Part shown: positions 64,000-64,000 of the stretch, in pieces
Numbering within the stretch: the first letter of the stretch is position 1
How the letters are laid out: the number at the start of each line of letters is the position of its first letter
NCBI GenBank assembly: GCA_964195425.1
Contig: CAXMOM010000053.1
Coordinates: 3,466 to 67,465 of the forward strand
Origin: Glaciecola sp964195425
GTDB lineage: Bacteria > Pseudomonadota > Gammaproteobacteria > Enterobacterales > Alteromonadaceae
Direction of reading: 5' to 3'
DNA: 64,000 nucleotides
Notes under the pieces: generated by a model
Told to the model about the DNA's origin: nothing
The model's database searches: none
The model's input: the letters and a program-made list of their open reading frames with translations, nothing else
Program-made: the position numbers and the translations under genes

Positions 64000-64000
64000 T

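Noticed and set aside
1..64000. CRISPR arrays, IS elements, prophage, rRNA
   Set aside because: No regularly spaced repeats, transposase or phage genes, or rRNA-like sequence were seen on either strand.

Overview
The window is ordinary chromosome of a marine-type gammaproteobacterium, most likely Alteromonadales (Alteromonas/Glaciecola-like). This rests on gene content and order: purL-mltF-tadA; rpsB-tsf-pyrH-frr-uppS-cdsA-dxr-rseP-bamA-skp; fabZ-lpxA-lpxB-rnhB-dnaE-accA-tilS; map-glnD; and yqcA-truC...csrB...syd-queF-ppnN. Families typical of that order (DUF3549, DUF3301, DUF3192, DUF3718) and moderately low GC agree. The genus is an inference. No phage, IS element, CRISPR array or rRNA was found.

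Region 1 (1-12.2 kb, + strand) is the end of a complex I operon: the C-terminus of NuoD, then nuoE to nuoN. The genes are tightly overlapped and all Fe-S ligands are visible. Directly after it lies a degenerate 3' half of a tRNA-Arg(CCT), with canonical spacing from anticodon stem to CCA. It looks like an old attachment-site scar, so the nuo block may have arrived as an island.

Region 2 (12.2-26.8 kb) holds smrA, a DUF3718 protein, purL, mltF, an unlisted 50-codon basic ORF behind a structured leader, tadA, a PspB-like protein, a DUF3224 protein, a CPA2 K+/H+ antiporter, a diguanylate cyclase with an intact I-site, and a PAS-EAL pseudogene with frameshifts and a nonsense codon at its YQPI motif.

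Region 3 (26.9-47 kb, - strand) is the large housekeeping block for translation, isoprenoid, phospholipid and fatty acid synthesis, outer membrane assembly, lipid A, and replication. lpxD is absent from its usual place between skp and fabZ, where a Rho-independent terminator sits instead. rpsB has a GC-rich-discriminator promoter and a recognisable S2 autoregulatory leader (t44 type). rpsB/tsf and tsf/pyrH are each separated by terminator hairpins.

Region 4 (47-60 kb) holds map, glnD, a hotdog thioesterase, yqcA, truC, DUF3549, DUF3301, then on the - strand a CsrB-type sRNA with 21 GGA motifs and a perfect GacA/UvrY box about 180 bp upstream. A GNAT protein, a DUF3192 lipoprotein, a KfrA-like small protein, syd, queF, a GGDEF remnant and ppnN follow.

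Region 5 (60-64 kb) has a small unknown gene, a ComEA-like HhH protein, galU, ugd and the C-terminus of a CapD/WbpM-type nucleotide-sugar dehydratase, which is the start of a surface polysaccharide locus.

The most rewarding signals are non-coding or decayed: CsrB with its activator box, the tRNA scar beside nuo, the lpxD gap, and two c-di-GMP gene remnants.
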